Assembly: GCF_019774615.1 (NCBI RefSeq)
Contig: NZ_CP081496.1
Span: forward strand, 4,154,001 to 4,218,000
From: Streptomyces sp. BHT-5-2
GTDB taxonomy: Bacteria; Actinomycetota; Actinomycetes; Streptomycetales; Streptomycetaceae
Length of the DNA stretch: 64,000 nucleotides
Direction of reading: 5' to 3'
The notes below the pieces were generated by a model. It was not told where the DNA came from. It made no database searches and saw only the letters and a list, made by a program, of their open reading frames with translations. The translations under genes were made by a program, and so were the position numbers. Below, piece after piece: positions 33,460 to 41,876 of this stretch (position 1 is its first letter; each line of letters begins with the position of its first letter).

Positions 33460-34767
33460 TTGCGTTCCCCACGAAAGGGCAGATCCGATCGCACCCGAGG
33501 ACTGGCGCGGCGCGCGGTCCCGACCCTGCTGTCGGCGGCAACCCTCGTCATCGGCGGCATGATCGCCGCCAGCCCGTCCACCGCCGCACCCACGGCGCTC
33601 GCTCGTCACACCTCCCCCACCGCGTCCGCAGCGACGTCGGCGGCCCGCTCCCACTCCCACATCCACACCCGCCGGTTGTGTGCACATCCGTCGACGCCCG
33701 GCGAGATGGCCTGCAACGCGGTGGCGCGGACGGACCTCAAGCAGCAGCTGTCCCTGCGGCCGCACGCCGCCCCGGGCGGGTACGGCCCCGGCGACCTGCA
33801 GAGTGCCTACAACCTGCCCCAGTCGGGCGGCTCCGGCCAGACCGTGGCGATCGTCGACGCCAACGACGACCCCAACGCCGAACAGGACCTGGCCACCTAC
33901 CGCTCCCAGTACGGCCTTCCCGAGTGCAGCACCGCCAACGGGTGCTTCCAGAAGGTCGACCAGGACGGCGGCACCAACTACCCGGCGCCGGACTCCGGTT
34001 GGGCCGGTGAGATATCGCTCGACGTCGACATGGTCAGCGCCGCCTGCCCGCAGTGCCACATCCTGCTGGTGGAAGCGAACAGCGCCAACATGAACGACCT
34101 GGGCGCGGCGGTGAACCGCGCCGTCGCGATGGGCGCCAAGTTCGTCTCCAACAGCTACGGCGGCTCCGAGGACTCCAGCGACACCAACTCCGACGAGCAG
34201 TACTTCAACCACCCGGGAGTCGCGATCACCGTCAGCTCCGGTGACAGCGGCTACGGCGTCGAGTACCCGGCGGCCTCGAAGTACGTCACCGCGGTCGGCG
34301 GCACCTCGCTCCAGCAGGACAGCAGCTCCCGTGGCTGGTCGGAGACCGTCTGGGGCACCAGCGCGGGCGGCGAGGGCGCCGGCTCCGGCTGCTCCCAGTA
34401 CGACGCCAAGCCGGCCTGGCAGCAGGACACCGGCTGCAGCAACCGCACCGTGGCGGACGTCGCCTCGGTCGCCGACCCCGCCACCGGCGTCGCCGTCTAC
34501 GACAGCTACCAGGCCAGCGGCTGGAACGTCTACGGCGGCACCAGCGCCTCGTCCCCGTTCATCGCCGGCGTGTACGCCCTCGCGGGCGCCCCGGGTTCGT
34601 CCGACACCCCGGCCTCGTACCCGTACGCCCACGCCTCCGCGCTGAACGACGTCACCAGCGGCGCCAACGGCTCCTGCTCGCCCTCGTACCTCTGCACCGC
34701 GGGCGACGGATACGACGGCCCGACCGGCCTCGGAACGCCCAACGGAACGGCGGCCTTCACACAGTGA
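33460..34767 (+). CDS. Secreted S53 (sedolisin) serine-carboxyl peptidase
   Basis: The 435-residue protein has a basic signal peptide (MRSPRKGRSDRTRGLARR, then a VPTLLSAATLVIGGMIAA core). The sedolisin catalytic elements are present: Glu and Asp in GWAGEISLDVDMV, the oxyanion Asp in SSGDSGYG, and the nucleophile Ser in YGGTSASSPFIAG. The usual 150-200 residue prodomain is missing; only about 60 residues separate the signal from the catalytic domain, so folding help must differ. TTG 33460 is supported by GGAGG 8 bases upstream. A hairpin terminator follows. Confidence 0.9.
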   Translation: MRSPRKGRSDRTRGLARRAVPTLLSAATLVIGGMIAASPSTAAPTALARHTSPTASAATSAARSHSHIHTRRLCAHPSTPGEMACNAVARTDLKQQLSLRPHAAPGGYGPGDLQSAYNLPQSGGSGQTVAIVDANDDPNAEQDLATYRSQYGLPECSTANGCFQKVDQDGGTNYPAPDSGWAGEISLDVDMVSAACPQCHILLVEANSANMNDLGAAVNRAVAMGAKFVSNSYGGSEDSSDTNSDEQYFNHPGVAITVSSGDSGYGVEYPAASKYVTAVGGTSLQQDSSSRGWSETVWGTSAGGEGAGSGCSQYDAKPAWQQDTGCSNRTVADVASVADPATGVAVYDSYQASGWNVYGGTSASSPFIAGVYALAGAPGSSDTPASYPYAHASALNDVTSGANGSCSPSYLCTAGDGYDGPTGLGTPNGTAAFTQ

Positions 34768-34837
34768 CGCGCGGAAAGCGCACGGAGAACGTACAGAGCG
34801 CGCGCTGAGAGCGTACGGACAGACAGTCAGACACCGT

Positions 34838-34871
34838 CACAGTCCGGTGGCCTCCACGGCGCCGGACTGTG
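34838..34871 (+). terminator. Hairpin terminator after the sedolisin gene
   Basis: CACAGTCCGG and CCGGACTGTG form a perfect 10-bp stem with a 14-base loop about 70 bases past the protease stop. Confidence 0.7.
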
Positions 34872-34906
34872 ATCCGGTGTGGGGCGACGGGCAACAGGGG
34901 GAAGCC

Positions 34907-35053
34907 ATGCGCAATCCTCCGCGTCGCCCTCGCGCGATTTGGGAGACCGTTCGGCGAAAGCTCTCGCCGCGGGCTCGTTTCCCCCGGCGCGCCAAGGTCA
35001 CGTCAAGAGCGGCCCGGGCAGTGACTGGGACGTGGTATGTCTCAAGGACGTGA
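34907..35053 (+). CDS. Small Arg-rich hypothetical protein
   Basis: The 48-residue ORF starts at ATG 34907 after GGGGGAAG. It is strongly basic (PPRRPRAIWETVRRKLSPRA) with no recognised domain. Its end overlaps the possible start of the DivIVA-motif gene, which would suit coupling. It could also be a chance frame in leader sequence. Confidence 0.3.
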   Translation: MRNPPRRPRAIWETVRRKLSPRARFPRRAKVTSRAARAVTGTWYVSRT

Positions 35054-35084
35054 CGTATGGAGAACGGAAGGAACGGGGGGCCAG

Positions 35085-35321
35085 GTGTTCACGGGCAAGG
35101 CACGGAGTCCGGAGTCCGCTTTCAGGTTCGAGCTGGTGCGGCGGGGCTACGACCGCGGCCAGGTCGACGCGTACGTCGAGCGGCTGTCCCAGGCCGGTCC
35201 GCCGCCGAGCGAACCGCCGGCGTTCGACCTGGTCCGGCGGGGTTACGACCGGCTCCAGGTGGATGCCTGTATCGAGGAACTGCGGGCGCGCAGGAGCGCC
35301 GGCCCGCAGCCGGGACGGTAG
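35085..35321 (+). CDS. Double DivIVA-motif miniprotein
   Basis: The 78-residue product carries two copies of the DivIVA N-terminal motif, FELVRRGYDRGQVDAYVERL and FDLVRRGYDRLQVDACIEEL, separated by a 13-residue Pro-rich spacer. The motif is normally followed by a long coiled coil that senses membrane curvature at poles; here no coil follows. It might bind or poison DivIVA/Wag31-type assemblies at the hyphal tip, by inference. GTG 35085 is preceded by a GGAACGGGGGG site; ATG 35037 is an in-frame alternative. A terminator separates it from the convergent beta-propeller gene. Confidence 0.7.
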   Translation: MFTGKARSPESAFRFELVRRGYDRGQVDAYVERLSQAGPPPSEPPAFDLVRRGYDRLQVDACIEELRARRSAGPQPGR

Positions 35322-35351
35322 GCGGACGGGCCTGGTGACCGGCCGAACGAC

Positions 35352-35386
35352 GGCTCCGCGCCGGTGTGTTGCCTTGGCGCGGAGTC
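35352..35386. terminator. Bidirectional hairpin between convergent genes
   Basis: GGCTCCGCGCC and GGCGCGGAGTC form a stem with one G-T wobble pair around a 13-base loop, between the DivIVA-motif gene and the beta-propeller gene. Confidence 0.75.
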
Positions 35387-35398
35387 GTGTCATTCGCC

Positions 35399-36454
35399 TC
35401 AGGCCGGGCGCGGGATGTAGGCCATGCCGTGGGCGCCGGCCTCGCCGCGCTTGGGGATGTCCAGTCGGGCCAGGCGCTTCAGCGTTTCCAGGTCGATGAT
35501 GTCGACGGTGGACGAGGCGACACAGGCCACATAGGCGAGTCGGCCGTCGGGCGACGAGGTGATCGTCAGCGGGAGGTGCCCCACTTCGATCTCGCCCAGG
35601 TTCTTGTGGGTGTCCGCGGAGAACACCGTGAGGCGGCCGGGGGCACGTCGGCCGAGCGCGGAGTCGGGGTCGTGGGCCAGCCGTCCCTCGCCGGCGAGCA
35701 GCTTTCCCGTCGAGGTCAGGTGCACCGGCAGGACGGTGTCGGCCGTGGGCAGCGTGTCGACGACGGTTGCCGTCCGGGCGTCGATGACCCGGATCCCGGT
35801 GGCCGGACCATCGTTCGCGGACGGGGAGAAGGAACCCGCGTACGGCGCGGCCACGAAGACGTGCGTGCCGTCGGCGGAGACGGCGAGTCCTTCGCTGCCG
35901 GGCACCTCGACCTTTGCCGTGAGGGTTCCCCGTTCGAGGTCGACGACGGACACGAACGGGGCCTCCTTGTTGGCGGCGAAGCCCGTCCTGCCCGCCGGGT
36001 CGATGGCGAACCAGTGCGGGCCGGGCGCGTCCGTGTCGATCCGGCCCAGCGGCCGACGGGTGCGGGTGTCGATCACCACGACGCCGCCGGGGCGATCCGC
36101 CGAGCCCTCCACGCTGACGTAGAGGCGCTGCCGGACGGTGTCCAACGCCAGGCCGTGCGGCCCGTGTTCGGGGGCCAGGTCCACGACCTCGACCACGCGG
36201 CGGGTGTCCGGGTCGATGACGGTCACCTCGGTGCGTCGGCCGCTGTTGGCGTGGTAGTAGCCCGAGTGATAGGCGCTGGTGCACCACAGGAGGCGCTGCG
36301 TCGGGTCGAAGCACAACTCGTGCGGTTGGGCGAGTACTTCGGTCGTACCGAGATGCCGGTCCGCGGCGGCGTCGAAGAACGAGACGGTGGGCCCGCTCTG
36401 GCTGACCACGGCCAGAACATCGCCTTCTCGACCGGCGCGAGGGGACTGCTGCAT
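35399..36454 (-). CDS. YVTN-type beta-propeller protein
   Basis: The 351-residue protein consists of repeated about-40-residue propeller blades, for example VVVIDTRTRRPLGRIDTD, VSVVDLERGTLTAKVEV, IRVIDARTATVVDTLPT and VDIIDLETLKRLARLDI, typical of YncE/YVTN seven-blade propellers. There is no signal peptide, so it is likely cytoplasmic. Function is unknown; relatives bind nucleic acid, lactones or redox partners. AAGGAG precedes ATG 36454. It is divergent from the LysR gene, which probably controls it. Confidence 0.88.
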   Translation of the reverse strand: MQQSPRAGREGDVLAVVSQSGPTVSFFDAAADRHLGTTEVLAQPHELCFDPTQRLLWCTSAYHSGYYHANSGRRTEVTVIDPDTRRVVEVVDLAPEHGPHGLALDTVRQRLYVSVEGSADRPGGVVVIDTRTRRPLGRIDTDAPGPHWFAIDPAGRTGFAANKEAPFVSVVDLERGTLTAKVEVPGSEGLAVSADGTHVFVAAPYAGSFSPSANDGPATGIRVIDARTATVVDTLPTADTVLPVHLTSTGKLLAGEGRLAHDPDSALGRRAPGRLTVFSADTHKNLGEIEVGHLPLTITSSPDGRLAYVACVASSTVDIIDLETLKRLARLDIPKRGEAGAHGMAYIPRPA

Positions 36455-36619
36455 CAGGGCTCCTTGAACGGAACGGATGGGTTGGCAGGTGGAACGTGGC
36501 GTCACGCGGCTTCGCGGACAGCTCCACTCTCCGCCCACGGAAGTCCCGGAGCAATGCAAAGATAGGCATCGAGCCATTGCCTCACCCGTAAAGATGCAGC
36601 TCACGTGCCCTACAGTCAG

Positions 36620-36650
36620 CGACTCCCACATCGTGAGCACGACTCCCACA
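36620..36650. promoter_or_regulatory. Palindrome flanked by direct repeats, likely LysR site
   Basis: CGACTCCCACA occurs at 36620-36630 and 36640-36650, and TCGTGAGCACGA (36631-36642) is a perfect palindrome between and overlapping them. The cluster lies about 30 bases before the LysR start in the divergent region, fitting an autoregulatory LysR operator. Confidence 0.55.
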
Positions 36651-36679
36651 ACGGCTCACAGTGCAGCTCAGGAGCGACG

Positions 36680-37669
36680 ATGGATCTCAATCTGCTGCGT
36701 GTCCTGGACGCCCTGCTCCAGGAGAACAGCGTCACCCGTGCCGCCGAGCGACTGGGCACCTCCCCCGCCGCAGTCAGCCGGACCCTGGCCCGCCTCCGCC
36801 GGGCCGTCGGCGACCCGCTGCTGGTCCGCGCGGGTCAGCAGATGGTTCCCACCCCGCGAGCCGTGGAACTCCGGGACGAGGTCGGCGCGTTGCTGCGCCA
36901 GTGCGACGACGTCCTGCGGCCCGGAGCGGGGTTCGACCCCGTGCACCTCCAACGCACCTTCACCGTGCAGGCCGCCGATCTGCTGCTGGCGGGGCTGGCC
37001 GGGCCCCTGACGGAGCAGATCCGCACCGAGGCCCCGCACGTCGATGTGGTCTTCCTGCCGGAGGCGGTGGAGGGCGGTCCGGCGCTGCGGCAGGGGTTGG
37101 TCGACATCGAGCTGGGTGTCCTCGGACACCTCGATCCGGAGACCCGGACCCGACCGCTCACCCGCATGAGTCTGGTCGGCGTCGCCCGCGCGGACCACCC
37201 CCTCTTCCGCAAGCGGATCGACGCGCGTCGCTTCGCCGCGGCCGACCACATCGGCATCTCCCGGCACGGAAAACGCCTCGGCCCCATCGACACCGCACTC
37301 GCGGAACGCGGGCTGCGGCGCCGGGTCGCGGTCGTCACCCCCAGTCACACCAGTGCGATGATGCTCGCCCGGGACACCGACCTCGTCGCACTGACCCTGG
37401 CCGACTGGCTTCCCGACGCCATCTCCGCACTGGGCCTGCGCACCTTCCCCATCCCACTCCCCCTGGAACCCCTCGATCTCGGTATGGCCTGGCATCCTCG
37501 CAACTCGTCCGATCCGGGCCACCGTTGGTTCCGCGAGCGCCTGGCAGCCGCGGTGCCGGCCCCGCCGGGGAAGGAGGACACCGGATCTCCGGAGAGCGAG
37601 TTGCGCGAGGGTCCGAGGGGCCTGGCACCCGGGCCTTCGAAGGTGAGGCCGGGTCTTACGAATCGCTGA
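36680..37669 (+). CDS. LysR family transcriptional regulator
   Basis: The 329-residue protein has the LysR helix-turn-helix at residues 1-60 (MDLNLLRVLDALLQENSVTR, SPAAVSRTLARLRR) and a periplasmic-binding-like co-inducer domain (LQRTFTVQAADLLLAGL and downstream strands), closest in style to the NodD/PcpR-like group. AGGAG precedes ATG 36680. The last 35 residues are a low-complexity extension beyond the usual fold. It is divergent from the beta-propeller gene. Confidence 0.92.
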   Translation: MDLNLLRVLDALLQENSVTRAAERLGTSPAAVSRTLARLRRAVGDPLLVRAGQQMVPTPRAVELRDEVGALLRQCDDVLRPGAGFDPVHLQRTFTVQAADLLLAGLAGPLTEQIRTEAPHVDVVFLPEAVEGGPALRQGLVDIELGVLGHLDPETRTRPLTRMSLVGVARADHPLFRKRIDARRFAAADHIGISRHGKRLGPIDTALAERGLRRRVAVVTPSHTSAMMLARDTDLVALTLADWLPDAISALGLRTFPIPLPLEPLDLGMAWHPRNSSDPGHRWFRERLAAAVPAPPGKEDTGSPESELREGPRGLAPGPSKVRPGLTNR

Positions 37670-37721
37670 CGGTGGGGCGTGCGGGGTGTGCGGAGCGCCG
37701 GGGTGGTGCTCTGCTGGGCGC

Positions 37722-38438
37722 ATGGTCAGTGAACGGCAGGAAAGGCCCGTCGGTCGGCGGTTGGTGCTGGGGATGCTAGGGATCGGTGCGACGGGTGTGG
37801 CGCTGGGGGCACCGCTGCGGGACGCTGTCGACGGGGCGCTCGCACGGGTACGCGACAAGGATCCCACCGGTGTCACGGGGCTGTTGCCCGGTTCCGGTGG
37901 TTTTCGGTTCTACTCGGTGGCGTCGTCGGTTCCGCGCCGGACCGCGGCCGACTACCGGCTCACCGTGGACGGGCTCGTGGCGCGTCCGAGGACGTACACG
38001 TTGGCGGAGCTGCAGGGCCTGCCGCGTACCCGGCTGGTGAAGGACGTGCAGTGCGTCACGGGGTGGCGGGTGCCAAAGACGCCGTTCACCGGGGTGCTGC
38101 TGTCCCGTCTGCTCGCTGCGGCGGGGGTGGAACCGCAGGCCAGGGCGGTGCGCTTCACCTGTTTCGACGGGGTGTACAGCGAGAGCCTCACCCTGGAGCA
38201 GGCCCGGCGGCCGGACATGCTGGTCGCCTATGCGATGGACGACCGGCCGGTGACGGATGCGCACGGCGGACCGGTCCGGCTGTACGCGGCGCCGATGTAC
38301 TTCTACAAGTCGGCGAAGTGGCTGTCCGGGATCACGGTCACCGACCGGGTGCAGCCCGGCTATTGGGAGCAGTACGGGTACGAGGTGGATGCCTGGGTCG
38401 GCAGGTCGAACGGGCGGGACGATGCCGGTGTCGACTGA
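37722..38438 (+). CDS. Molybdopterin-dependent (sulfite oxidase-like) oxidoreductase
   Basis: The 238-residue protein starts with a twin-arginine-like signal (GRRLVLGMLGIGATGVALG), so it is probably exported folded with its molybdenum cofactor. The catalytic-domain motif DVQCVTGWRV holds the Mo-ligand cysteine, and FTCFDGVYSESLTLEQA and the closing GPVRLYAAPMYFYKSAKW are typical of the SUOX/YedY family. It overlaps the following b-type cytochrome gene by 17 bases, so the two form an electron-transfer pair similar in logic to MsrPQ. Confidence 0.92.
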   Translation: MVSERQERPVGRRLVLGMLGIGATGVALGAPLRDAVDGALARVRDKDPTGVTGLLPGSGGFRFYSVASSVPRRTAADYRLTVDGLVARPRTYTLAELQGLPRTRLVKDVQCVTGWRVPKTPFTGVLLSRLLAAAGVEPQARAVRFTCFDGVYSESLTLEQARRPDMLVAYAMDDRPVTDAHGGPVRLYAAPMYFYKSAKWLSGITVTDRVQPGYWEQYGYEVDAWVGRSNGRDDAGVD

Positions 38439-39051
38439 GCGTGCGGCCGCGACGCGACGTGCCGAGCCGGTGGTGCGGAGGTTCACCGCGGCCGAGCGGT
38501 GGGTGCACTGGGGAACGGCGGTGCTGATGGGCGTCATGCTGGTCACGGCCGCCGGTCTGTATGTCCCGTCGTTGGCGGAGCTGGTGGGCCGTCGCAGGCT
38601 GGTGGTCGGCCTGCACGAGTGGGCGGGGCTGGCGTTGCCGGTGCCGCTGCTGGTGGGGCTGGTGTCGCGGGCCCTGCGGGCGGACCTGGGCCGGCTGAAC
38701 CGGTTCGGGCAGCATGACCGCGGCTGGGTGCGCGCGGCGCTGCGTGGGCGCCGGCGGCCGGCGGGGAAATTCAACGCCGGCCAGAAGCTGTACGCGGCGT
38801 TGCTCGCCGGAGGGGTGCTCGTCATGATCGGTACCGGGCTGGTGCTGTGGTTCCCGGGCCTGGTGCCGGTGCTCTGGCGGACCGGGGCGACCTTCGTCCA
38901 TGACTGGACCGCCCTGCTCATCGGCGTTCTCGTCGTCGGTCACATCGGGATGGCGGCCCGCGACGAGGAGGCCCGCCGCGGGCTGCGCACCGGCTATGTC
39001 TCGCGTGACTGGGCCAGGCGGGAACACGTCCTGTGGGAGCGGGAGTCCTGA
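38422..39051 (+). CDS. Cytochrome b/b6-type membrane subunit
   Basis: The 209-residue protein has four membrane segments with heme-ligand histidines in the expected places: AERWVHWGTAVL, VVGLHEWAGLALP, TFVHDWTALL and VVGHIGMA. The spacing matches bacterial di-heme cytochrome b561 of formate dehydrogenase/YedZ-like type. It should pass electrons between quinol and the exported molybdoenzyme encoded just upstream, whose end it overlaps. ATG 38422 follows a GGGCGGGA site. Confidence 0.88.
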   Translation: MPVSTERAAATRRAEPVVRRFTAAERWVHWGTAVLMGVMLVTAAGLYVPSLAELVGRRRLVVGLHEWAGLALPVPLLVGLVSRALRADLGRLNRFGQHDRGWVRAALRGRRRPAGKFNAGQKLYAALLAGGVLVMIGTGLVLWFPGLVPVLWRTGATFVHDWTALLIGVLVVGHIGMAARDEEARRGLRTGYVSRDWARREHVLWERES

Positions 39052-39875
39052 CGGCGCAGTTCCAGGAAGGGGCGGCCGCCGCGTGTCCACCGGTCGGCGG
39101 GGCGCCAGCCCGTCGCGTCGGCGGCGCGCAGCAGGGCGGGCGCGCCCAGCCGGGCCCAGGGGAACGGGTGGCCGTGGCGGCCGTCGGTGTCCTCGATGCG
39201 CACGGTGAGGCGTTCGTCGACGTCGTGCGGGGCGGCCTCGGCCAGCAGTCGGCCGCCGGGGGCCAGCAGGGTGTGCAGGCGGGTGAGCAGGGCGAGCGGG
39301 TCGCCTCCGATGCCGATGTTGCCGTCCATGAGGAGGACGGTGTGCCAACGGCCTTCGGCCGGCAGACGGTCGAAGACGGAGCGCCGCACGGCCCGTCCGC
39401 CGAGGCGGCGGGTGCGGGCCACGGCGGACGGGCTGACGTCCACGCCCAGCGCCGGCACGCCCCGGGCGGCCAGCGCGGCCACCATGCGGCCGGGGCCGCA
39501 GCCGGCGTCGAGGACGGGGCCGGTGCAGCGGCGCAGCACGCTGGTGTCGGCGGCGTCGGGGGCCGCGCACCAGCGCTCGACGTCCAGGGGCAGCAGGTCG
39601 CCCTGCCAGTCGGGGCCGGGCGGGGGGTGGTGCGGTGCCAGGCGGCGCAGGTGGAGCGGGCCGGTGCCGGTGCGCAGGGCCTGGGCGTAGGGGTGGTCCG
39701 TCCATGGGTCGGCCGGCGGCGCGGCGGGCGTGAGTCGGTTCGCGGGCCGGGACGGCGGGCGGTCGAGCAGTGCCCGGCGGCCGGTGGCCCGCTTCGGCCC
39801 GAGGTCGGATGGCTGCTCTTCGAGGCCGGGCAGGACGACGTCGAGCCGTGCGGCGCGGGAGGGTGTCTCGTTCAT
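38994..39875 (-). CDS. SAM-dependent methyltransferase
   Basis: The 293-residue protein has a class I methyltransferase fold with motif I PVLDAGCGPGRMVAALAARG at about 119-138, acidic VDVSPSAVAR strand end, and LLAPGGRLLAEAA as post-motif. An N-terminal extension of about 70 residues is Pro/Arg-rich. The 3-prime end overlaps the convergent cytochrome b gene by 58 bases. GAGGGGA lies close to ATG 39875. The substrate is unknown; it often accompanies the molybdoenzyme and two-component genes of this layout. Confidence 0.85.
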   Translation of the reverse strand: MNETPSRAARLDVVLPGLEEQPSDLGPKRATGRRALLDRPPSRPANRLTPAAPPADPWTDHPYAQALRTGTGPLHLRRLAPHHPPPGPDWQGDLLPLDVERWCAAPDAADTSVLRRCTGPVLDAGCGPGRMVAALAARGVPALGVDVSPSAVARTRRLGGRAVRRSVFDRLPAEGRWHTVLLMDGNIGIGGDPLALLTRLHTLLAPGGRLLAEAAPHDVDERLTVRIEDTDGRHGHPFPWARLGAPALLRAADATGWRPADRWTRGGRPFLELRRQDSRSHRTCSRLAQSRET

Positions 39876-39999
39876 TCCCCTCACCCTACGAAGACAAAAA
39901 GGACATAAGGGATTTGGTGATCTTACGGAACGCTGACGGCACGGAGCCGGGCTGACCGCAGTGGTTCGGCGGGCGCAGGAGGGTGCAAAACTCGGTGAG

Positions 40000-40734
40000 G
40001 TGAAACGCGTACTCGTCGTGGACGACGACCCCACCGTCTCCGAGGTCGTGGCCGGCTATCTGCACCGGGCGGGCTTCGCGGTCGAGGTGAGCGCCGACGG
40101 CCCGGCCGCCGTGGCACGCGCCGCGGCACACCCTCCCGACCTGGTGGTACTGGATCTGATGCTGCCCGGAATGGACGGGCTGGAGGTCTGCCGCCGCCTC
40201 CGCGAGCAGGGCCCGCTCCCGGTCATCATGCTGACCGCGCGCGGTGACGAGGAGGACCGCATCCTGGGCCTGGAGGTCGGGGCGGACGACTACGTCACCA
40301 AGCCCTTCAGCCCGCGGGAGCTCGTGCTGCGGGTGGAGTCGGTACTGCGCCGGGCCGGCGCGCCGGCCGCGGCCGGGAGCGCGGCGGCCGGGCCATGGCT
40401 GCGGGTCGGTGCGCTCGCCCTGAACCCGGCCGCCCGGCGCGCCACCCGCCACGGCACCGAACTCGCCCTGACCATCCGGGAGTTCGACCTGTTGGAGTTC
40501 TTCCTTCGGAACCCGGGGCGGGCGACGAGCCGGGAGGATCTGATGCGCCGGGTGTGGGGCTGGGAGTTCGGCGACCTGTCCACGGTGACCGTCCATGTGC
40601 GGCGGCTGCGCGAGAAGGTCGAGGACGACCCGGCCCGGCCCCGTCTGATCAGCACGGTGTGGGGCGTGGGCTATCGCCTCGACGCTCCCGCGCCGCAGGA
40701 GAACGACGAGGACGGAGCCGGCGATGCTCGGTGA
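40000..40734 (+). CDS. OmpR-type response regulator
   Basis: The 244-residue protein has a receiver domain with acidic pocket VDDD at 7-10, phospho-acceptor Asp52 (VVLDLMLPGMDG), Thr in MLTARGDEED, and Lys in YVTKPFSPREL. An OmpR winged helix follows (LALTIREFDLLEFFLRNPGR, then DLSTVTVHVRRLREKV). GTG 40000 gives a conventional MKRVLVVDDD start; GTG 39961 would add 13 residues. Its end overlaps the histidine kinase gene by 11 bases. It may control the neighbouring molybdoenzyme or methyltransferase genes. Confidence 0.93.
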   Translation: MKRVLVVDDDPTVSEVVAGYLHRAGFAVEVSADGPAAVARAAAHPPDLVVLDLMLPGMDGLEVCRRLREQGPLPVIMLTARGDEEDRILGLEVGADDYVTKPFSPRELVLRVESVLRRAGAPAAAGSAAAGPWLRVGALALNPAARRATRHGTELALTIREFDLLEFFLRNPGRATSREDLMRRVWGWEFGDLSTVTVHVRRLREKVEDDPARPRLISTVWGVGYRLDAPAPQENDEDGAGDAR

Positions 40735-41836
40735 CGCACTGCTCATCGCGCTGTACGCGGCGGCCGGCGCGGGCGCCGCCGGGCTGGTCGGAACGGCCGC
40801 CCTGCGGTTGCTGCGGAACCGCTCGGTCACCCTCTCCCTGGCCGTGGTCGCGGCCGTCACGGTGGCGGCGATGCTCGCCGGGACACTGCTGGTGTCCTGG
40901 GCGATGCTGCTGTCCGATCACGACCTGTGGGTGGTGACGACGGTGTGCGCCATGGCGGCGCTGGTGTCCCTGGCACTGGCGCTCGTCCTCGGGCGCGGCG
41001 TAGTCCGCGGCAGCCGCGCGCTGACCGAGGCCGCCCGCGCGCTGGGCGACGACGGCCGTTTCACGCCGCCCGCCAGCGCGCCGACTGCCGAACTTGCCGA
41101 ACTGAGCCGGGAGTTGGCCGCCACCAGTGCCAGGCTCACCGCGTCCAGGGAGCGCGAGCGGGCCCTGGAAGCCTCCCGCCGGGAACTGGTTGCCTGGATC
41201 TCCCACGACCTGCGCACTCCCCTGGCCGGTTTGCAGGCGATGGCCGAGGCGCTGGAGGACGGCGTGGTGGCGGACCCCCGCGTTTACCACACCCGGATCC
41301 GCACGGAGGTGGAGCGGATGGGCACGATGGTCGGCGACCTGTTCGAACTCTCCCGTATCCAGGCCGGGGTCCTGTGCCTGTCCCCGACCCGCATGTCGGT
41401 CTACGACCTCGTCGGCGACGCCATCGCCGGCGCCGACGCGCTGGCCAGGGAACACGGCGTACGGCTCGTCGGGGACGGCGTCGAACGGGTGCCGGTCGAG
41501 GTCGACGGCCGCGAGATGTCCCGGGTGCTGGCCAATCTGCTGGTCAACGCCATCCGCCGGACCCCCGCCGACGGCACCGTCGCGGTCTCCGCCCGTCGGC
41601 AGGACACCGGTGTGGTGCTGTCCGTCACCGACGGGTGCGGCGGGATCCCGACGGCGGACCTGCCCCGGGTCTTCGACACCGGTTGGCGCGGCACCGACGC
41701 CCGGACCCCGCCCGCCGGTGCGGGCCTGGGCCTGGCCATCGTCCGCGGCATCGTCGAGGCCCATCAGGGCCGCGCGGCGGTGCGCAACGTGCCTGGCGGT
41801 TGCCGCTTCGAGGTCCATCTGCCGGCGGCGGGCTGA
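40724..41836 (+). CDS. Sensor histidine kinase
   Basis: The 370-residue kinase has two membrane segments (about 3-30 and 40-90), a HAMP-like linker, the phospho-acceptor histidine in WISHDLRTPLAG, and an ATP-binding domain with N box (LANLLVNAIRR), G1 (VTDGCGGIP), F box and G2 (GAGLGLAIVRGIVEAHQG). The extracytoplasmic loop is very short, so sensing is probably within the membrane. It partners the upstream response regulator, with which it is co-translated. Confidence 0.93.
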   Translation: MLGDALLIALYAAAGAGAAGLVGTAALRLLRNRSVTLSLAVVAAVTVAAMLAGTLLVSWAMLLSDHDLWVVTTVCAMAALVSLALALVLGRGVVRGSRALTEAARALGDDGRFTPPASAPTAELAELSRELAATSARLTASRERERALEASRRELVAWISHDLRTPLAGLQAMAEALEDGVVADPRVYHTRIRTEVERMGTMVGDLFELSRIQAGVLCLSPTRMSVYDLVGDAIAGADALAREHGVRLVGDGVERVPVEVDGREMSRVLANLLVNAIRRTPADGTVAVSARRQDTGVVLSVTDGCGGIPTADLPRVFDTGWRGTDARTPPAGAGLGLAIVRGIVEAHQGRAAVRNVPGGCRFEVHLPAAG

Positions 41837-41876
41837 GCCGCACGGGCCAGGCATCCGCCGGCCGCCCGGATCCGGC

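Noticed and set aside
33214..34632. 472-codon minus-strand frame opposite the sedolisin gene
   Set aside because: Gly/Val/Arg-rich antisense shadow; the plus strand carries all catalytic motifs of S53.
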